Below are positions 34,936 through 44,670 of a DNA stretch of 64,000 bases, one piece after another (the first letter of the stretch is position 1; the number at the start of each line of letters is the position of its first letter). The notes under the pieces were generated by a model that was not told where the DNA came from, ran no database searches, and saw nothing but the letters and a program-made list of their open reading frames with translations. The position numbers and the translations under genes are program-made. Source of the DNA: Gracilaria gracilis (Eukaryota > Rhodophyta > Florideophyceae > Gracilariales > Gracilariaceae); the NCBI GenBank assembly GCA_030374805.1, contig JARGSG010000035.1, positions 372,001 through 436,000 of the forward strand, read 5' to 3'.

Positions 34936-35105
34936 GAGAATCGTAGCTAGGGAGGTTCTTGGTACCTGGCACGCGCTGATGGGTAGGGAGGGTCTGGAAG
35001 CGTTACTTGGAAGAAGGGAGGTTCTTGCCTATTTTGTTACAAAGACATGGAGGGTCTGGGGCCTTTTTCCTACGCATCTCACAGTGCGTAGATTCTCCGT
35101 GCCCC
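34936..35105 (-). repeat. Non-autonomous MULE right terminal inverted repeat
   Basis: Inverse of 32,146-32,318, with the four boxes conserved. Confidence 0.9.
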
Positions 35106-35114
35106 ATTAAAAAC

Positions 35115-35883
35115 CTAAGGTTGAAGGAATGTGGCTTCACACATCACGTTGCATCTGCCATCTATCTTTGGCGACGCGGACAGAGTTTTGAGAAAGGTAT
35201 TTCCAAGCGGTCAGAAATGCATTTGACGATGAAAAGGTAGGAAGGATGCTTCAGCATGACAGGGTGAGCTGATGGGAGTTGAAGCAGTTCACTTTTTGCA
35301 CAGATCATCATCACATTGTGATAAAGCCATGCTCTGTATCTAAATGAATGAATGCATCGTTTTGCTTGGAGGATTGCAAAATTTTGCATCTGCCAAAAAT
35401 GCTGGCCCAGCATAAAGGCCTGTGGACGTATACAAACGAGGGTGTTCAGTTGGCGACGAGCGGTTGTTGACGGGACGGGGCTGCCCCCCCACCAGAAGGT
35501 TTTGTTGGCGCAGCCAAGCAGCGGCAGGACGGGGCAGCGCGCTGGAAAGGCAGTTGAGGGCCTCAACATGCACAGGTGGTGAACAAGCGCGGAATGGAGC
35601 GGGCTGAGATTGCGAATGTCGCTTGCCACGTGGCCACGTGAGGCGTGCGGCGTTGCTGGCGATGCGCGGCGTACACGCGCGGCTTCCGCGCTTGAACAGC
35701 TGCCACAACCGTCGCGTCATTGGCACACACAGCGGCGGTTGGCAGGCGCGCAGCGGCGCTGCACTGCACAGCAACGCAGCGGCAGAGCACGTTGCGCGCG
35801 CACTTATCTACCAACGCACCATCGACGCGCCTCTGCTTCCCACGCAGGTGGCAGAGCACGCTCGCTCTGCCACACCCGTCGTC
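35115..35883. other. Upstream region of the PAP2 gene
   Basis: No supported gene. The frame of the PAP2 gene is open from 35,623, but that part is Arg/Ala-rich with no recognisable domain, and I take it as 5' leader. A targeting extension starting at 35,623 cannot be excluded. Confidence 0.5.
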
Positions 35884-36654
35884 ATGCGCTCACCGTTGCA
35901 GGCGCTGTTGGACTGGGATAAGGACGCCTCCCACGCCGTTTATCGCTCGTACAACGCGCGTTTCCCCGACTATCCGCTGCATCTGCTCGAGCTGGGCGCC
36001 CACGGCGTACCATGGCTCGTGCTTCCGCTGCTGCTTTTCTTGTTCGTGCCGTCCATGTCCAACACCAACGCCGCGCTCTTGGTCAACCTTCTCTCCGTCA
36101 CCATCGTCGATCTTGCGCTCATCGCCATCTTCAAGCCGCTGTTCCGTAGACAACGCCCGCACTACAACCGTTCCATCGCGCCGCTCTCGTTGCACGCCGT
36201 CGATCAGTTTTCGTTTCCGTCCGGCCACGCCACGCGGGCGGGTCTGGTGTTCGCTTTTGTTCCGCTAGCGGCTGCGCTCCAGCAGCTGCCACACTTTTGG
36301 TGGTGTGTATACATCCTTTACCCGTGCGTCGCCATCTGGGCGTTCGCCACCGCTTTCAGCCGCGTTGCGCTCGGTCGCCACCACATTTTGGACGTCATCG
36401 TCGGCATGCTACTGGGTGCCTTGTACGTGGCTGTGTGGGCGCCGTGCTGGGTTTCTCCTGCTGTGGGCGACAAGTTGCGGGAAGAACTGCGCGCCATGCT
36501 GTTTGGCTTCAAGCAGATTCACTCTCCCGCCGTTGGCACCGTTGTGCGCTCTACTCTATCTATCACCAAGCGGCACGTGGCGTTGCATCTTTGCCGTATG
36601 CACAAGCACATGAGCGGCGAGATTGCCCTCTTGTGCTCGGGCCAGTCAATGTAA
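35884..36654 (+). CDS. PAP2-type lipid phosphatase (PLPP6-like)
   Basis: 256 codons starting MRSPLQALLDWDKDASHAVY. All three phosphatidic-acid-phosphatase-2 signature blocks are present: KPLFRRQRP (residues 84-92), PSGHATR (113-119) and SRVALGRHHILD (159-170). The conserved Arg, His and His/Asp form the phosphohistidine active site. Several hydrophobic segments lie between them, so the protein is a multi-pass membrane enzyme, probably of the ER. The DWDKD start and the short length resemble the PLPP6 group (polyisoprenoid or presqualene diphosphate phosphatase); substrate is inferred. The ATG at 35,884 was chosen since similarity begins there. Intronless and GC-rich. Confidence 0.88.
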   Translation: MRSPLQALLDWDKDASHAVYRSYNARFPDYPLHLLELGAHGVPWLVLPLLLFLFVPSMSNTNAALLVNLLSVTIVDLALIAIFKPLFRRQRPHYNRSIAPLSLHAVDQFSFPSGHATRAGLVFAFVPLAAALQQLPHFWWCVYILYPCVAIWAFATAFSRVALGRHHILDVIVGMLLGALYVAVWAPCWVSPAVGDKLREELRAMLFGFKQIHSPAVGTVVRSTLSITKRHVALHLCRMHKHMSGEIALLCSGQSM

Positions 36655-37058
36655 ACAAACAAACTTGGCCTTGGCCTTAATTCACGCACACACGTTATTG
36701 GAACACACCATTTCGTTGCATAGCCATCACATATTCGCCATGCGCGTGAGGGGACCTCATGCGCACCAGCGCTGACACTCGTTGCGCTTGTCGCAACGAA
36801 ACCTGTAACTGTTGTCCACGTTCTACAGCTTGCTTACAATACACGCTTCATGACCGTTGCACTTCCAACCGTCAACTTCGCGCACACACGAGTATTAGTA
36901 GCGTACCCCTCGTACTCATCAGTAAGAACCGGGTTCCCGCCATTCCAAATTGCCTGCAATGTCTCCATCCGGAACGGCCAGGTTCCCGACATCAAATCTT
37001 TGTTAACATGTTAAAAGTCATCTTGAGTTAGAACACTGATCCTCCCCCTTCGCCACCA
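36655..37058. other. Convergent intergenic region
   Basis: Lies between the 3' ends of the PAP2 gene and the minus-strand gene at 37,059. It should hold both 3' UTRs. No further feature seen. Confidence 0.5.
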
Positions 37059-38126
37059 CTACTTTGACCGCAGCTTCCTCTTCTTGAGACTCTTTTGTAG
37101 CCCATCAGCTCGGTCGTCTGCGTTAACCATTAAGTGTCCTAAACTACGTCTGCGCTTCTCGCCGTTGTTTTGTTCTGCTGCTACTTCAACTAGCATCTGA
37201 AAAGCGTCAGTCGTTCGAGGGGTCACTCGACGTTGTCCTGACTTCCTTGTGCGTTTCATGGGTTGAACGCTGTACGCTCGAGGTTTGCCGTCGATGCGGT
37301 AGCCTCTTTCGTTTCTCCTTGCGTTCTTTCTAAGAATAGCAGGTAGTCCAAACCGATTCATAGGTTTCCTCTGTTTCACACTGTTCCGACGGGCATAGTC
37401 TGCAAACCATTGCGAACTGAGACGCTTTGGTGCTTCAATCACGTTACCGTTACGGTCCTTTGCCTCTGTAGGCACTGGCGTGTTTTCCTTGTCTTGCTCC
37501 AGCTGAAGCGCCTTCGTGAAGGCCTGGAAGCTGATAGGTGTGCTGTTCGAAATGTGCCTGCGAACCTTCTGCACTCCTTTTGTGCCCCATATCTTGGCGG
37601 CGTTTGACAAGAACTGCGGATTATCCTGCATGCGCTTTCTGGATTCAGCAGCTGCCTTCGAGGAGGAGAGGTTCTCCAACCTGTCCAGCGCTTCCTTCGA
37701 CACCTGCAGAGTGCACGTGTCCTCACGGGGTGTGCTCTTCCAAGGTTGTACAGGTGCAGCCGCCATGGAGAGCAGGTCGTCCGTGGCGACATCTAGGAAC
37801 AGTTTTTCCACACGCCGTTTCAACTCGGTGTTGTCCGCAAAGATGCTGGAAACTTTCTTCCGGAAACGTTTGCGTGGCTTGCTTATCACCGAACCGGTTC
37901 GATCCTGGTTGGCTTCGAACGTGCTGTTTTCCACACGGCGACGGCGGAACAGCTCACTCTTCGACAGTAGCCTTGACCGGGGGCGTTCAAGTCGAGGCGA
38001 GTGACGCGGAGATACGGCCGGGAAAGGGGCGGTTGACTGCGAAGGTGAGGGCGGTAGGTAGTCCATAAGGCTTCGGATCTTCCTCTTTCGAAGGGCCTCG
38101 GCATCGTGATGCGGAACTTCCGTCAT
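37059..38126 (-). CDS. Unrecognised basic, probably nuclear protein
   Basis: 355 codons starting MTEVPHHDAEALRKRKIRSLMDYLPPS. The frame is open a further 58 codons upstream, but that part is composition-biased and I place the start at 38,126. The protein is rich in Arg, Lys and Ser, with SP-type and RRRR patches (SPRHSPRLERPRSR; FRRRRVEN), a conserved-looking middle (SKEALDRLENLSSSKAAAESRKRMQ) and a C-terminal KKRKLRSK that looks like a nuclear localisation signal. No domain was recognised. Long, single, uninterrupted frame with ordinary composition supports a real gene; a chromatin or RNA-related role would be a guess. Confidence 0.7.
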   Translation of the reverse strand: MTEVPHHDAEALRKRKIRSLMDYLPPSPSQSTAPFPAVSPRHSPRLERPRSRLLSKSELFRRRRVENSTFEANQDRTGSVISKPRKRFRKKVSSIFADNTELKRRVEKLFLDVATDDLLSMAAAPVQPWKSTPREDTCTLQVSKEALDRLENLSSSKAAAESRKRMQDNPQFLSNAAKIWGTKGVQKVRRHISNSTPISFQAFTKALQLEQDKENTPVPTEAKDRNGNVIEAPKRLSSQWFADYARRNSVKQRKPMNRFGLPAILRKNARRNERGYRIDGKPRAYSVQPMKRTRKSGQRRVTPRTTDAFQMLVEVAAEQNNGEKRRRSLGHLMVNADDRADGLQKSLKKRKLRSK

Positions 38127-41100
38127 GATGCGTAAGTGGCACTCAAGGCGAGGCGATTTTGTAGACGATACAATGATTGGGACTCGAACGAGTGGCAGAT
38201 ATTGACGAGAGAAGGGTGGAACAAACGGGAGAGAGGAGGTATTGGAAACAGGGTGGTGTAGGTAGGGGGTTGAGGGGGGTTTTAAATTCGAATGCAGCAC
38301 CTGCGGTGCGTTAGTTGTGCTGTGGTTGGTGTCGGCGCTGAAGCGCTGCGCGGATTATACCCGGCGCAACGCGAAAGGCTTACGGAAGGGGGAAATCAAA
38401 CGCGAAGGAACGGTTTCGATAAAGGGGAGTAGAGAAGGAAGTGAGCAGCACGAGCGACACTTGCACTACGAGATGGGATGATGAAATTGCTTCGCTTGCC
38501 GTGCAAGCAGCGGGCAAGAAGGTAGGCGTGTCGACCTGAGCAAATGTACGAAGGCGAGGCGTGAGAACAGACAGCGGCGGATCGCGAAGCTGCTGAAACG
38601 GTTGGATGTGGCCGTGTGGGACGGGCCACGGCGGATATTCTGGCGGGAAACAGTAGTACCGAGCCCTTGTACCTCCATGACCCCTCGTACTCGCGGTGGC
38701 GAAAGATGATTTGTCAGTTTTTAATTTTCGCGAATCGCGCGCGTGTTGGCGGCAGGCGAGCCGTCGGATTGTGGTGCTGTCAGATGCGATGGCCAATCGC
38801 CTGGCGGTGGCGCCTTCTGTGCGCTGCGCACGCCGACACGGCGTGCTGCACGCACTTGCACTGGCGCTTTCAACGCGGGCGCCACTGGCCGATTCTCGAA
38901 TTGATCGCGCAGCATCAGATGGGCGCCTCCCGCCTTGGTCGATCTCGAGCACGCCACTCCGCTAACACGCGCGGGCGAGAGCTATGATATGACTGAATGG
39001 TATTGCCGAATGCGCCGACGATGAGAGCGAGCCGAAGGCGTTCTCGCGCACGCCGAGATCATGGATTATACTAAGGTAGCTTTGTACATTTTCGCCATAG
39101 GCGTGGCTTCAACGGGCGCGCTTGGAATTAAAAGTTGACACGCGCAGCACTGCCTGCATCGACTGTACGCGCCGTGACTCCTGCTCCACTGCTCAGGCAG
39201 AACGTAGCGCACCGCTGCGGGCGGCCCATGTCTCTCCCCACTGATATGTCATGCGCTCACATCATCATCTTGATCTAATCGCATCGCGCCTGTACAGTAC
39301 AATGAGAGACAGAATGCCGATACAATTTCACTTCACCACGCCGAGATGCACGCGACCGTATGAACCTTGTTTGCCGTCTTGGCTCGAGTGGGCGGCTGTT
39401 GCAACCGACAGCTTGTCCCAATACTGTAAACTTTAGTCAGGTGCTTGGCGATGCGGTGCTGAGCACCGCATCGCCAAGCGCCTCTCACTGAAATTTGCTC
39501 TTTTTGATGCTGCACAATCCTACACTATCTTAGCTCTACTTCGTACTACAAGGGTACAACGGTAGCGGTCCAACGCTTACCGTTCGCTTACCGTTGTCCC
39601 AAAGGGGGAGACACAACGTCTTACCTCCGTAGAAGCGATCCAAAAGATAACAACTTTACCAAGGGTAGATTTGCAACACGAGCAAGCGCAATGTGCCAGG
39701 AACGCGGCCTTTCATCACCGTTTTAGTTTTTGGACCATTCATGGCGATGGGACGGTGGGACAACCCTGCGATCACTTTAATCCCTCCGCACTTTTGGCTC
39801 ACACGTGATGCCGACTAAGACCACAACTTGATCATGAGATGATGCTCTGCATTCGCCTGACACTGTTGCTCATCCGAGATCGCCGATCTTCACATTTACG
39901 CAAAGCTGTCAGTGTCTCTTCAACCTACTCGGACTGTGTTTTCTTCTGCATGCCAAAACTCACATGATCGGCCTCGGCCCCCGTGATCGCAACGTTTGAA
40001 GCGATCGTAGAGGCACTGCCCCTTTGGATACCAGTGCCTTCATACATTTGATATCGCATGAAACCGCTGTTTTGCGTATCAGAGTCCACTCATATTCAAC
40101 AAAGCCGCGTACGTGTTCTGCCGCTCACATGCAAGTGTACCATGGCCTTGTACCGTGTAGTCGCCAATCCAGATATAGGGTTGAGTTGGAAAAGCGATCA
40201 CACCTTCAAACGGTTGCGAATGTTTCGAAACCGCCGTCGCCAAAAACCTCATATCAGTAATGACTTGCCACTCGAGAGTCGTGACCTTTCTGGCGAGAGT
40301 GATTTATTCCTAGTACTCCATTCGAAGCGTGGCCACACGAGGCACTGTGTGCTATCCCTAAGCAGCCGCGCATCACACAAGCTACACCACAATGATATTG
40401 ACACCACATTTGATGCCTTTTTTTTTGCGCCGGCTAACCTTGGTCAGTGTGGTGACACGGTGTGGCACTATCCTATCGCCAAAGCAGAGCAGACTATAAC
40501 AAACTGCGAAATGGTAGTCACGTATTAATGAGAAGGAACTCAACTTGGGCTGTTTGTGCATGTTTCCACAGGCAAGGAATGAACGACTGCAAAATTAGCG
40601 CGCTGCAATCTCACGAGCGTGCGGCGATATTGTCGTCCCAGTGATATCGATACTTGTCAGCGGGCCACGTAATTGGCTTTCTACATGTGCTTGGAAAACT
40701 CGCCCCTACCGAAGGCGAGAGCTGAACAATGATGCAGCAGTCACTCAACTTGAGTCTCCTGGTAAACCTCCAGCAATTTCGTAGCCAATAAGTGCAGCAC
40801 AGCCCCTGATTAGTAGTTGGTGTGGCTGCCGGTATAAAAGTGTTACAGGTTGTTGTGTCTATCTATAAGAAACACACGCGTACGATGAATTAACGTCCGC
40901 GTTTTCTCATGGCAATAACAAGCATGACTTTTTTTTTAAGCGTTTGGCCCTCAGGGTTGACTATGCACGTTCGGTCAACTAATAAGAATAAGAATACCCT
41001 TGGTACATCTAAAAATTGATGGTTATGCAACGGCGGTATCTACAATAAGAGGGTTAAAGAGGGCTAGCCTTTCAACAGCTGTACAAAGAAACAATAGTGT

Positions 41101-41316
41101 GCACTTTTTATCAGGCATATTCTACTAATCCCGCACAGATGTGTCCACCAACGAAACAAGGTATAAAAGAAACAATCAAGACATGATACCTCTGGTAAAA
41201 GATACAGGCGCGCTTTGATCCAAAAGTTTTGCAGCGAGACATTCGAAACAGTACGCTTGCAAACGTTTTGGATAGAAGATGCAATGAAACCAGAAAAAAA
41301 AAGGGTGGCGCCATTA
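38127..41316. other. Long intergenic region
   Basis: About 3.2 kb without a supported gene. Open frames in 38,380-38,990 exist on both strands in GC-rich sequence and look like chance. Holds a near-perfect 37-bp palindrome (39,443-39,479) and a 9-bp inverted repeat ACAACGGTA/TACCGTTGT (about 39,558-39,596). Confidence 0.5.
39443..39479. repeat. Perfect 18-bp palindrome with one-base spacer
   Basis: GCTTGGCGATGCGGTGCT, a single G, then its exact reverse complement. Confidence 0.9.
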
Positions 41317-42399
41317 TCACTTTCGGTCGTAAGTGATATTCCATTCGCGTTTGGGACCAAGTTGAGCTTCATTGTCGAGCTCTTCTTCAGAGTCGTCCGA
41401 ATCCACTTCGACATGACGCACAGAGCCCGTGGAAACAAGACTGGCTAGCGCGCTTTCCAGGCGGACGCATTTTGCGCGCGCTTCGTCACGCTGCCTTTTG
41501 GATTTGGCGCGCGCCTGGTCCTTCATGTCGCGCAGCGCAAGCCGAAATTCTGCCGGTGTGGGCACGGGGCCGTCCTTCTTGCGGCCGTCACTGAAGAGCG
41601 CCTCCATCACAGCGGCCGAGAGGGCGGCATGCGCCTGTGCAATACCGGTAGACATGTCATCCATCATCCTGTGGTTGGGCGGCGTTGTGTAGAGCAAATC
41701 CGAGGCGGCAGTGGGCAGCGCGACGTGTGGCGGTCGCGCGCGCTCCGACAGCAGAGCGCTGCGCATGGGCACGACGGAGTTGTCCATGGCGGCGGTGTTG
41801 GGCATGGTATGCTGGGTGGGAATGTTGGGCACTATGTGGCGCGGCGAGGGCATTGTAGGGAGGGCGGCATCGTGGGCAGAATGGTCGGGAGGCGGGTGCG
41901 GCTTGAAGTCGAAGGTGTGGTGCGACGGCTGCTGCGGCGGCGGCGGGTGGGGGACGGGGGTGTGCGGATGCTGCGGCGGAGGGGTGTGGTCGAGCTGCTG
42001 CGAGACGTGCTGGGGGTGCTGCGGCTGCTGCGGCACGGGCTGCACGTGGTGCTGCTGCGGCGGCGGCACGGAGAGCGCTGCGGCGGGCACGGCGTTGGGA
42101 GGGGCGGCAGCGTCGGGCGGAGGGGGCGGACGGCGCGAGTACTTGTTGTTGGTGAGGCGGCGGAGGCGCTCCTTGACGTGCTCGGGGGCGTTCTTGCAGA
42201 TGAGGGTGTGGCGGGTGGCGGGCGGCGCGCGGAAGATGCGCGTCTGCGAGCGGTGGTCGCAGAACATGCACTTGGGGCCGACGCCGGGCGTGTCCACGTC
42301 CTCCCAGAACTGGCGCACCAGCGACTCGGGGCGGCCGCGCTTGCCGGACGAGCCGCCGTCGGCGGGCCGCCGGGAGCGCGGGGCGGCGCTCAGCGACAT
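41317..42399 (-). CDS. BED-like zinc finger protein, Pro/His/Gln-rich
   Basis: 360 codons starting MSLSAAPRSRRPADGG. Residues about 27-85 (VRQFWEDV...KCMFCDHRS...RHTLICKNAP) fit a BED-type finger: Trp/Phe near the start, CxxC, then HxxxxC instead of the usual HxxxH. The middle (90-200) is a low-complexity Pro/His/Gln tract, typical of a transcription factor activation region; residues about 270-320 are a charged, helical and probably coiled segment, and an acidic patch (EVDSDDSEEELDNE) is near the end. Probable DNA-binding regulator; target unknown. Divergent from the E2-like gene with about 300 bp between starts, so the two may share a promoter. Confidence 0.8.
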   Translation of the reverse strand: MSLSAAPRSRRPADGGSSGKRGRPESLVRQFWEDVDTPGVGPKCMFCDHRSQTRIFRAPPATRHTLICKNAPEHVKERLRRLTNNKYSRRPPPPPDAAAPPNAVPAAALSVPPPQQHHVQPVPQQPQHPQHVSQQLDHTPPPQHPHTPVPHPPPPQQPSHHTFDFKPHPPPDHSAHDAALPTMPSPRHIVPNIPTQHTMPNTAAMDNSVVPMRSALLSERARPPHVALPTAASDLLYTTPPNHRMMDDMSTGIAQAHAALSAAVMEALFSDGRKKDGPVPTPAEFRLALRDMKDQARAKSKRQRDEARAKCVRLESALASLVSTGSVRHVEVDSDDSEEELDNEAQLGPKREWNITYDRK

Positions 42400-42644
42400 G
42401 GCGGCGGTGGGTGCCTTTTCGGCATTAAGGAGTGCGCGGGTGGCGCTTTAGCCACGCCGTCTCTAAAGCGGCGCGCCGCAAAGCCCACCGTGCCGCTCGC
42501 CGTGCGCGCGCCCCGCGCCGTCCCAAAAAAAGGCACCTGCGCACCGTTTGCGCCGTGTCTTCTTTTCGCTCGCCTCACCCCAAAAAAGCACCGCCAAAAA
42601 GTCACCCGCGCCGCCCCCCATCCTCCTCCCTCCCTCCCTCTTCA

Positions 42645-42675
<31 letters not shown>

Positions 42676-42699
42676 CCCCCCGTGCTTCTCGCCCACGCA
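42400..42699. promoter_or_regulatory. Shared divergent promoter region with a 28-C run
   Basis: Separates the starts of the BED-like gene and the E2-like gene. Pyrimidine-rich on the plus strand, with 28 consecutive C (42,645-42,672) ending 27 bases before the E2-like ATG. The region lacks stops in the E2 frame only because of its composition. Confidence 0.55.
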
Positions 42700-44064
42700 A
42701 TGATGCTCTGCTGCCGCCTCGCGCCCGCCGCGCGCCGCCTCTCGTGGCGCGCGCTGGCCGCCCTGCCCGAGCATGCCCAGATCATCATGCCAAAGGTCAG
42801 CCCCACCATGACCGCCGGCCGCCTCGTCGCCTGGAAGAAGCGCGAGGGCGATGCCTTCGAGGAGGGCGAGGACATCGCCGACGTCGAGTCCGATAAGGCC
42901 ACCATGCCCATCTCCGCCCGCGAGGACGGCTTCATGGCCAGGATCTTCGTCCCCGATGACACCCCCGACATCCCCCTCGGCCAACTGCTCGCCATCACCG
43001 TCGAGGAGCCCGAGCACGTCGCCGCCTTTGCCCATTATCAACCCCCGTCCGCCGATCCCGATCCCGACCCGCCATCGCCCACGGCTGTTGCAGCACCTCT
43101 CCACACGCCCCCGACCTCGCAATACACAGGGCCACTGGGACCGGCCATCATGCGCCTGCTCAACCAGTACCCAAACCTCAATCTCAACGTCGTCACCCCG
43201 ACCGGTCCGAAGGGAAGGATGCTCAAGGGCGATGTCCTGGCGGCCATTGAAGATGGATCAGCCTTTACATCCGACCAAAAACCCACTGTCACGCCCACCA
43301 CGCCTGAATCCACGGAGCCCACGACCAAATCAACAACAGCAACCACAACAACAGAGCCGCAACCGGATGCCGCACATTACCACGATCTTCCCGTCTCTTC
43401 TATGCGACGTGCCATTGCAAAACGTCTGGTGCAATCCAAGACAAACATCCCGCACAGCTATACCTCTGCCAAGTACCAATTAGATTCCTTGCTCGATCTG
43501 CGCAAACGACTCAACGCCATGGAGCCATCACCCAAAATATCTGTCAATGATTTCGTCATCAAGGCCGTCGCAGTAGCGCTTCGGCGCGTGCCCAATATGA
43601 ATGCCTACTGGGATGAGCAGCAGCAAAGTGCCATGCTCCGCGATCGAGTTGACATTTCCATGGCAGTAGCTATTGAAGGGGGGCTTATCACTCCTATCGT
43701 CACAGAGGCCGACAGGCGCGGCTTGGCGGACATCGCACGCACAACAAAGGAGCTAGCAGCCCGTGCAAGAGAAGGCACGCTTGATCCCGATGAATATGAG
43801 GGTGGTTCATTTAGTACTAGTAATCTTGGCATGTTTGGCATCTCGTCATTCTGCGCTATCATTAATCCCCCTCAGAGCGGCAATTTGGCTATTAGTAGCG
43901 GTGTTCGACGCGCTGTGATGGATGCCGATGGAGCTCTGCGCACCGTTACAGAAGCAACTGTAACTCTCTCCTCTGATGCTCGCGTCATCGGAGACGATAC
44001 CGCCGCTGCGTTTTTGAAGGAATTAACAACCTGTCTCACCTACCCGGAGACGATGATCTCTTGA
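42700..44064 (+). CDS. Dihydrolipoyl acyltransferase-family subunit (E2/E3BP-like) of pyruvate dehydrogenase
   Basis: 454 codons starting MMLCCRLAPAARRLSWRALAA, an Arg-rich, acid-free presequence pointing to mitochondria. A lipoyl domain follows (IIMPKVSPTMTAG; lipoyl Lys66 in ESDKATM), then a Pro-rich linker, an E3/E1-binding domain (about 145-185, ending TGPKGRMLKGDVLAAI), a linker and the full acyltransferase core (225-454; FSTSNLGMFG, AIINPPQSGN). The active-site HRVxDG is replaced by ARVIGD (residues 427-432), so the catalytic His is Ala. Animal PDHX, the E3-binding protein, has SRVVDD at this place. This is therefore probably a structural, E3-binding subunit rather than a working acetyltransferase. 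The ATG at 42,700 is chosen since upstream sequence is a poly-C leader. Confidence 0.9.
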   Translation: MMLCCRLAPAARRLSWRALAALPEHAQIIMPKVSPTMTAGRLVAWKKREGDAFEEGEDIADVESDKATMPISAREDGFMARIFVPDDTPDIPLGQLLAITVEEPEHVAAFAHYQPPSADPDPDPPSPTAVAAPLHTPPTSQYTGPLGPAIMRLLNQYPNLNLNVVTPTGPKGRMLKGDVLAAIEDGSAFTSDQKPTVTPTTPESTEPTTKSTTATTTTEPQPDAAHYHDLPVSSMRRAIAKRLVQSKTNIPHSYTSAKYQLDSLLDLRKRLNAMEPSPKISVNDFVIKAVAVALRRVPNMNAYWDEQQQSAMLRDRVDISMAVAIEGGLITPIVTEADRRGLADIARTTKELAARAREGTLDPDEYEGGSFSTSNLGMFGISSFCAIINPPQSGNLAISSGVRRAVMDADGALRTVTEATVTLSSDARVIGDDTAAAFLKELTTCLTYPETMIS

Positions 44065-44115
44065 GTAGCTTCACAGATCCTTGATTTAACTTGATCATAC
44101 AACACAATTAACAGT

Positions 44116-44670
44116 TCACCTCTTCTTTTTCACCTTCTTGATGGTTTTGTTCATCCGAAAGAAATCGCCTACATCCCGTATGTCGCCATGACGCACAACT
44201 TGATACTCCCACGGGGGTAGTTTCTTCCGTTCCCGCAGCGAATCTTCTAACCATTTCGGTTTCACAATCACAGCCTGGCCTCGTTGGCTCACGCTTAATG
44301 ATAGTTCTTTCTCAATCTTGGATGCCGCCAGACAGTCGGCTACCACATGTGTAACCTGTTTTCGATACCATACTTTCAATACCTCGCCGCCATTCTCCCA
44401 TACTAGGCGTTCCAAACGGCGTTGACTGGTTGACTTCACCCCTGTAAAATACACCTTAACTCCCTTGAGAATAGCTGTCACTGCCGCAGGCGCCTGGGCG
44501 GTAAGCTTCTTCTGCTTCTCAGAGAAGTACGAAGACCGAGTCCAGCCAAGTTCTCGCTTCGGCTTCGCATTTGCCGAGCTTTTCAACTGATTACTCTCTT
44601 TTGTGTCTGCATTAACGTCCTTTCCAGAGTCTTCGCGTTTGACCTCGGCGTTTCCGGATGAATTCATCAA
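44116..44670 (-). CDS. BRCT domain protein, REV1-like
   Basis: 184 codons starting MMNSSGNAEVKREDSGKD. The N-terminal 60 residues are charged and probably unstructured. Residues about 66-160 are a BRCT domain: LKGVKVYFTGV, then the glycine turn WENGGEVLKVW, VTHVVADCLAASK, and VKPKWLEDSLRERKKLPPWEY. The pattern with VKPKWL...LPPWEY is closest to the BRCT of the translesion polymerase REV1, but no polymerase domain follows. The protein ends in KKVKKKR. It likely binds DNA or a repair partner in the nucleus. It converges with the E2-like gene with only 51 bp between stops. Confidence 0.85.
   Translation of the reverse strand: MMNSSGNAEVKREDSGKDVNADTKESNQLKSSANAKPKRELGWTRSSYFSEKQKKLTAQAPAAVTAILKGVKVYFTGVKSTSQRRLERLVWENGGEVLKVWYRKQVTHVVADCLAASKIEKELSLSVSQRGQAVIVKPKWLEDSLRERKKLPPWEYQVVRHGDIRDVGDFFRMNKTIKKVKKKR

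Larger units (their letters stand above)
32146..35105. mobile_element. Non-autonomous MULE filled with inverted minisatellite arms
   Basis: 2,960 bp bounded by GGGGCACGGAGAATCTACGC and its inverse, flanked by a perfect 9-bp duplication ATTAAAAAC (32,137-32,145 and 35,106-35,114). Outer inverted repeats (32,146-32,318 and 34,936-35,105, about 170 bp) share the first MULE's terminal sequence and box layout. The right end has about 300 bp of extra sequence between outer repeat and a second inner repeat. The middle has no gene but two long arrays of about 22-23-bp degenerate units, C-rich on the left and G-rich on the right. It would depend on transposase from an element such as 22,289-28,288. 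Confidence 0.9.

Noticed and set aside
35162-35774. Minus-strand frames of 144-155 codons upstream of the PAP2 gene
   Set aside because: Overlap each other and the PAP2 leader, without recognisable domains.
38380-38987. Overlapping frames of 120-190 codons on both strands
   Set aside because: GC-rich, Arg/Ala/Ser-biased on both strands with no domain; looks like chance.
41629-42699. N-terminal extension of the E2-like frame, 357 codons
   Set aside because: It is antisense to the BED-like gene and then runs through a poly-C leader; the mitochondrial presequence and lipoyl domain begin at 42,700.
42463-43122. Gly-rich 219-codon frame antisense to the E2-like gene
   Set aside because: Shadow of the Pro-rich linker and poly-C leader.
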